Origin: an uncultured Pelagibacteraceae bacterium
GTDB taxonomy: Bacteria > Pseudomonadota > Alphaproteobacteria > Pelagibacterales > Pelagibacteraceae
Assembly: GCA_902595115.1 (NCBI GenBank)
Contig: CACJOS010000001.1
Location: 1 to 64,000 of the forward strand
DNA length: 64,000 bases
Direction: 5' to 3'
Below are positions 61,344 to 64,000 of this stretch, piece by piece (the stretch's first letter is position 1; each line of letters starts with the position of its first letter). The notes under the pieces were generated by a model that made no database searches, was not told where the DNA came from, and worked only from the letters and a program-made list of their open reading frames with translations. The position numbers and the translations under genes are program-made.

Positions 61344-62654
61344 ATGTTAGATCTTATTATCAAAAATGGCTCATGTTTTATTGAAGGCAAACTTCAAAAG
61401 ATGGATATTGGAGTAAAAAATGCCAAAATTATACAAATTGCAGACAATATATCAGAGGAAGCAAATGAAACTTTTAATGCGCAAAATTTAGTAGTTTTGC
61501 CAGGATGTATGGATACACAAGTACACTTCAGGGAACCAGGTTCAACAGATGCAGAAGATCTACACACGGGAAGCAGAGCAGCAGTAGTAGGAGGTATTAC
61601 AAGTGTGTTTGAAATGCCTAATACAAATCCACCGACAACATCGGCAAAAGAATTTAAAAATAAATTAAACTTAGCAAAAAATAGAATGTTCTGTAATTAT
61701 GCATTTTACTTTGGTGCTACACCAGATAACTCTGAGGAACTTGCAAACTTAAAAAGTTTAGAGGGATGTTGTGGGGTAAAATTATTTGCTGGTTCATCTA
61801 CTGGTACTTTGCTTGTTCACAAAGAGGAAGATATTGAAAAAGTATTTAAACATACATCCAAAGTTGTTGCCGTACACTCAGAAGACGAAGACATACTGAA
61901 CCAAAGAAAAAAATTAAGAGTTAAAGGAGATGTTAAAAGCCATCCGGTTTGGAGAAATGAGGAATGTGCAATCTCATCTACTAGAAGAATCGTAAAGATT
62001 GCAATAAGATTAAATAAACAAGCACATATACTTCATATAACTACTAAAGAAGAAATTGATTTTTTATCACAACATAAAGGAAATATTACTTTTGAAATTA
62101 CTCCACAACATTTAACAATTTATGCACCAGATTGTTATGAGGAATTAGGAACATTTGCACAAATGAATCCACCTATAAGAGATAAATCTCACTATGATCG
62201 TTTATGGTATGCTATTAGAAATAATTATAACGATACAATTGGGTCAGATCACGCGCCACATTTAGCTGAAAATAAAAAAAAAGAGTACCCAGATTCTCCA
62301 TCAGGGATGCCAGGTGTACAAACCTTATTACCCGTAATGTTAAATCATATAAATGATGGTAAATTAAAACTTGAACAATTAATCAAATTAGTATGTGAAA
62401 ACCCCGTTAAAATTTTTGGAATTCAAAATAAAGGTTTTATAAAAAAAGATTTCGATGCCGATTTTACAATAGTTGACATGAACAAAGAGATTGAAATCAA
62501 AAATGAAAAAATTGAGAGCAAATGTAAATGGTCGCCTTTTAATGGAAAAAAATTTAAAGGTTGTCCAGTCGCAACAATAATAGGTGGAAAAATAAAAGTT
62601 AAAGATGGTAAAATATTAGGTGAAGCTGAGGGAGCACCTTTAGTGTTTAAATGA
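61344..62654 (+). CDS. Dihydroorotase (amidohydrolase family)
   Basis: 'VVLPGCMDTQVHFREPGSTDAEDLHTGSRAAVVGGITSVFEMPNTNPPTTS...HILHITTKEEIDFL...GSDHAPHLAENKKKEYPDSPSGMPGVQTLLP'. Confidence 0.92.
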   Translation: MLDLIIKNGSCFIEGKLQKMDIGVKNAKIIQIADNISEEANETFNAQNLVVLPGCMDTQVHFREPGSTDAEDLHTGSRAAVVGGITSVFEMPNTNPPTTSAKEFKNKLNLAKNRMFCNYAFYFGATPDNSEELANLKSLEGCCGVKLFAGSSTGTLLVHKEEDIEKVFKHTSKVVAVHSEDEDILNQRKKLRVKGDVKSHPVWRNEECAISSTRRIVKIAIRLNKQAHILHITTKEEIDFLSQHKGNITFEITPQHLTIYAPDCYEELGTFAQMNPPIRDKSHYDRLWYAIRNNYNDTIGSDHAPHLAENKKKEYPDSPSGMPGVQTLLPVMLNHINDGKLKLEQLIKLVCENPVKIFGIQNKGFIKKDFDADFTIVDMNKEIEIKNEKIESKCKWSPFNGKKFKGCPVATIIGGKIKVKDGKILGEAEGAPLVFK

Positions 62655-63451
62655 GATTAAAACCCTTAGTAACGGTTTTAATAAACAATTACAATAAAGA
62701 AAAATATTGCTATAAGTCAGTAAAATCTGTTTTAGATCAAAGTTATAAAAAAATTGAAATAATTTTTTTTGACGATGGTTCAAAAGACGCGTCTTTAAAA
62801 AAAATCAATCAATTCAGAAAAAAAATAAAAGTAATTAAAAACCTCAAAAGAGGAAAATTTTTTTCATATAATCAACTTTCAGCAATTAAAAGATCGTTAC
62901 TGAAAAGTAAAGGAGATATAATTTGTATTTTGGACTCTGATGATTTTTTCGAGAAAAAAAAAGTTGGAAAAATAGTGGAGTATTTTTCAAAAAATAAGTC
63001 TGCTCAAATACTTTGTGATAGACCTAGACTATATTACGATAAAACTAAAATTATTGATGAGGATATAAGTTATTTTCAGAAAAGTCATAAATGGCCTAAA
63101 TTTCCACCAACAAGCTGTCTAAGCTTCAAAAAAAAAAGTTTAAAAAAAGCATTAAATATTATTTCAAAAAAGAAATTCGAAGAATTATGGTTTGATTTTA
63201 GAATTGTTACATACTTTTCCCTTAAAAAAAAACAATTTAATGTTTTAAATGAACATTTAACATTTTATAGACAAGACATTTCCAGTTTTGATAAGAAATA
63301 CAAAAAATTTTATAATTTAAATTGGTGGCGTAGAAGAAACCAAGCATTTGAGTTTCTTGGAGATTTAGATCAAAAATCTTATAGGAAGAATTTTTTTACG
63401 ATTGATTTTGCTGTTACAAAATTAATCAACAAAATATTTACTTTTTTTTGA
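62651..63451 (+). CDS. Family 2-like glycosyltransferase
   Basis: 'LVTVLINNYNKEKYCYKSVKSVLDQSYKKIEIIFFDDGSKDASLKKI...CILDSDDFFEKKKV', GT-A fold. Confidence 0.88.
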   Translation: MRLKPLVTVLINNYNKEKYCYKSVKSVLDQSYKKIEIIFFDDGSKDASLKKINQFRKKIKVIKNLKRGKFFSYNQLSAIKRSLLKSKGDIICILDSDDFFEKKKVGKIVEYFSKNKSAQILCDRPRLYYDKTKIIDEDISYFQKSHKWPKFPPTSCLSFKKKSLKKALNIISKKKFEELWFDFRIVTYFSLKKKQFNVLNEHLTFYRQDISSFDKKYKKFYNLNWWRRRNQAFEFLGDLDQKSYRKNFFTIDFAVTKLINKIFTFF

Positions 63452-63472
63452 GATTTTATTGATTAATTGTTT

Positions 63473-64000
63473 TTATTTTAAAATATTATTTTTTATCAAA
63501 TCTTCTTTAATTTCGGTAAGTATCATTGGATCATCAATAGTTGCAGGCATTTTATACTCCTCTTTATCTGCAATTTTCCTTATTGTACCTCTTAAGACTT
63601 TTCCCGACCTAGTCTTGGGTAATCTTTTCACAACAAGTGTAGTTTTAAAAGCTGCTACAGGACCAACTTTGTTTCTTACCATTTGAATACACTCTTTTGA
63701 AATTGTATCGTTGTCCTTCGTTACTCCTGCTTTCAAAGCAATTAAACCAATAGGCAATTGACCTTTTAATTGATCTTTTATTCCAATCACTGCACATTCA
63801 GCAACAGATTGATGCTCTGACAAAACTTCCTCTATAGCACCAGTCGAAAGTCTGTGGCCAGCAACATTAATAATATCATCAGTTCTAGACATAATCCAAA
63901 TATAGCCATCTTCATCAATGTGACCTGCATCATATGTTTGATAGTAACCTTTGTAGTTAGTCATATAATTTTCCTCATATCTTTTATCTGCATTCCACAA
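63473..64000 (-). CDS. prpE: Propionyl-CoA synthetase-like (acyl-CoA synthetase), 3' part; gene continues beyond the window
   Basis: 'YYQTYDAGHIDEDGYIWIMSRTDDIINVAGHRLSTGAIEEVLSEHQSVAECAVIGIKDQLKGQLPIG...LPKTRSGKVLRGTIRKIAD'. Confidence 0.85.
   Translation of the reverse strand: MWNADKRYEENYMTNYKGYYQTYDAGHIDEDGYIWIMSRTDDIINVAGHRLSTGAIEEVLSEHQSVAECAVIGIKDQLKGQLPIGLIALKAGVTKDNDTISKECIQMVRNKVGPVAAFKTTLVVKRLPKTRSGKVLRGTIRKIADKEEYKMPATIDDPMILTEIKEDLIKNNILK

Noticed and set aside
63459-63686. 75-aa plus-strand ORF near the right edge
   Set aside because: Antisense to the prpE-like coding sequence; no recognisable features.

Overview
This 64 kb window is a very AT-rich, gene-dense bacterial core-genome segment. 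Gene content and order (DUF1013/TrcR; yebC-ruvC-like-tolQRAB-pal-cpoB-tilS-ftsH-folP-glmM; xseB-ispA-dxs; glyQ-glyS-ppdK) fit an alphaproteobacterium. The extreme compaction and base composition suggest a streamlined marine lineage such as SAR11/Pelagibacterales (inference, not proven from the window). Main blocks: the end of an O-antigen-ligase-like gene; tRNA(CAU); mlaC/mlaA; an amidase; RNase P RNA; a rearranged division/cell-wall cluster (mraZ-orf62-ftsZ-rsmH-ftsL-ftsI-murE::murF-mraY-murD-ftsW-murG-murC); initiator tRNA; rpsU, trcR, rpmE, suhB, efp, thiE, fba, pgk, gap, tkt; a coiled-coil ORF with zapA; the yebC/tol-pal block; purA, rpoH, rluD; an ABC exporter; isoprenoid genes; aroC, pdxH, ispB; an S49 peptidase; glyQS, ppdK, nadC, nadA; tRNA-Leu, ygfZ, a dihydroorotase, a glycosyltransferase and the end of a prpE-like gene. 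I see no CRISPR array, prophage, transposon or obvious new multi-gene defence system. The observations most worth checking are: (1) a phage-type RuvC-like resolvase in the ruvC slot with ruvA/ruvB absent from that slot; (2) ispA split by one extra A in an A8 tract; (3) a three-repeat MraZ-type operator overlapping the -10 of a near-consensus promoter; (4) ftsZ relocated to the front of the cluster, with a 62-aa ORF between mraZ and ftsZ; (5) a single-ORF MurE-MurF fusion; (6) a ZauP-like coiled-coil partner next to zapA; (7) convergent genes sharing their stop codons through TTAA/CTAA.
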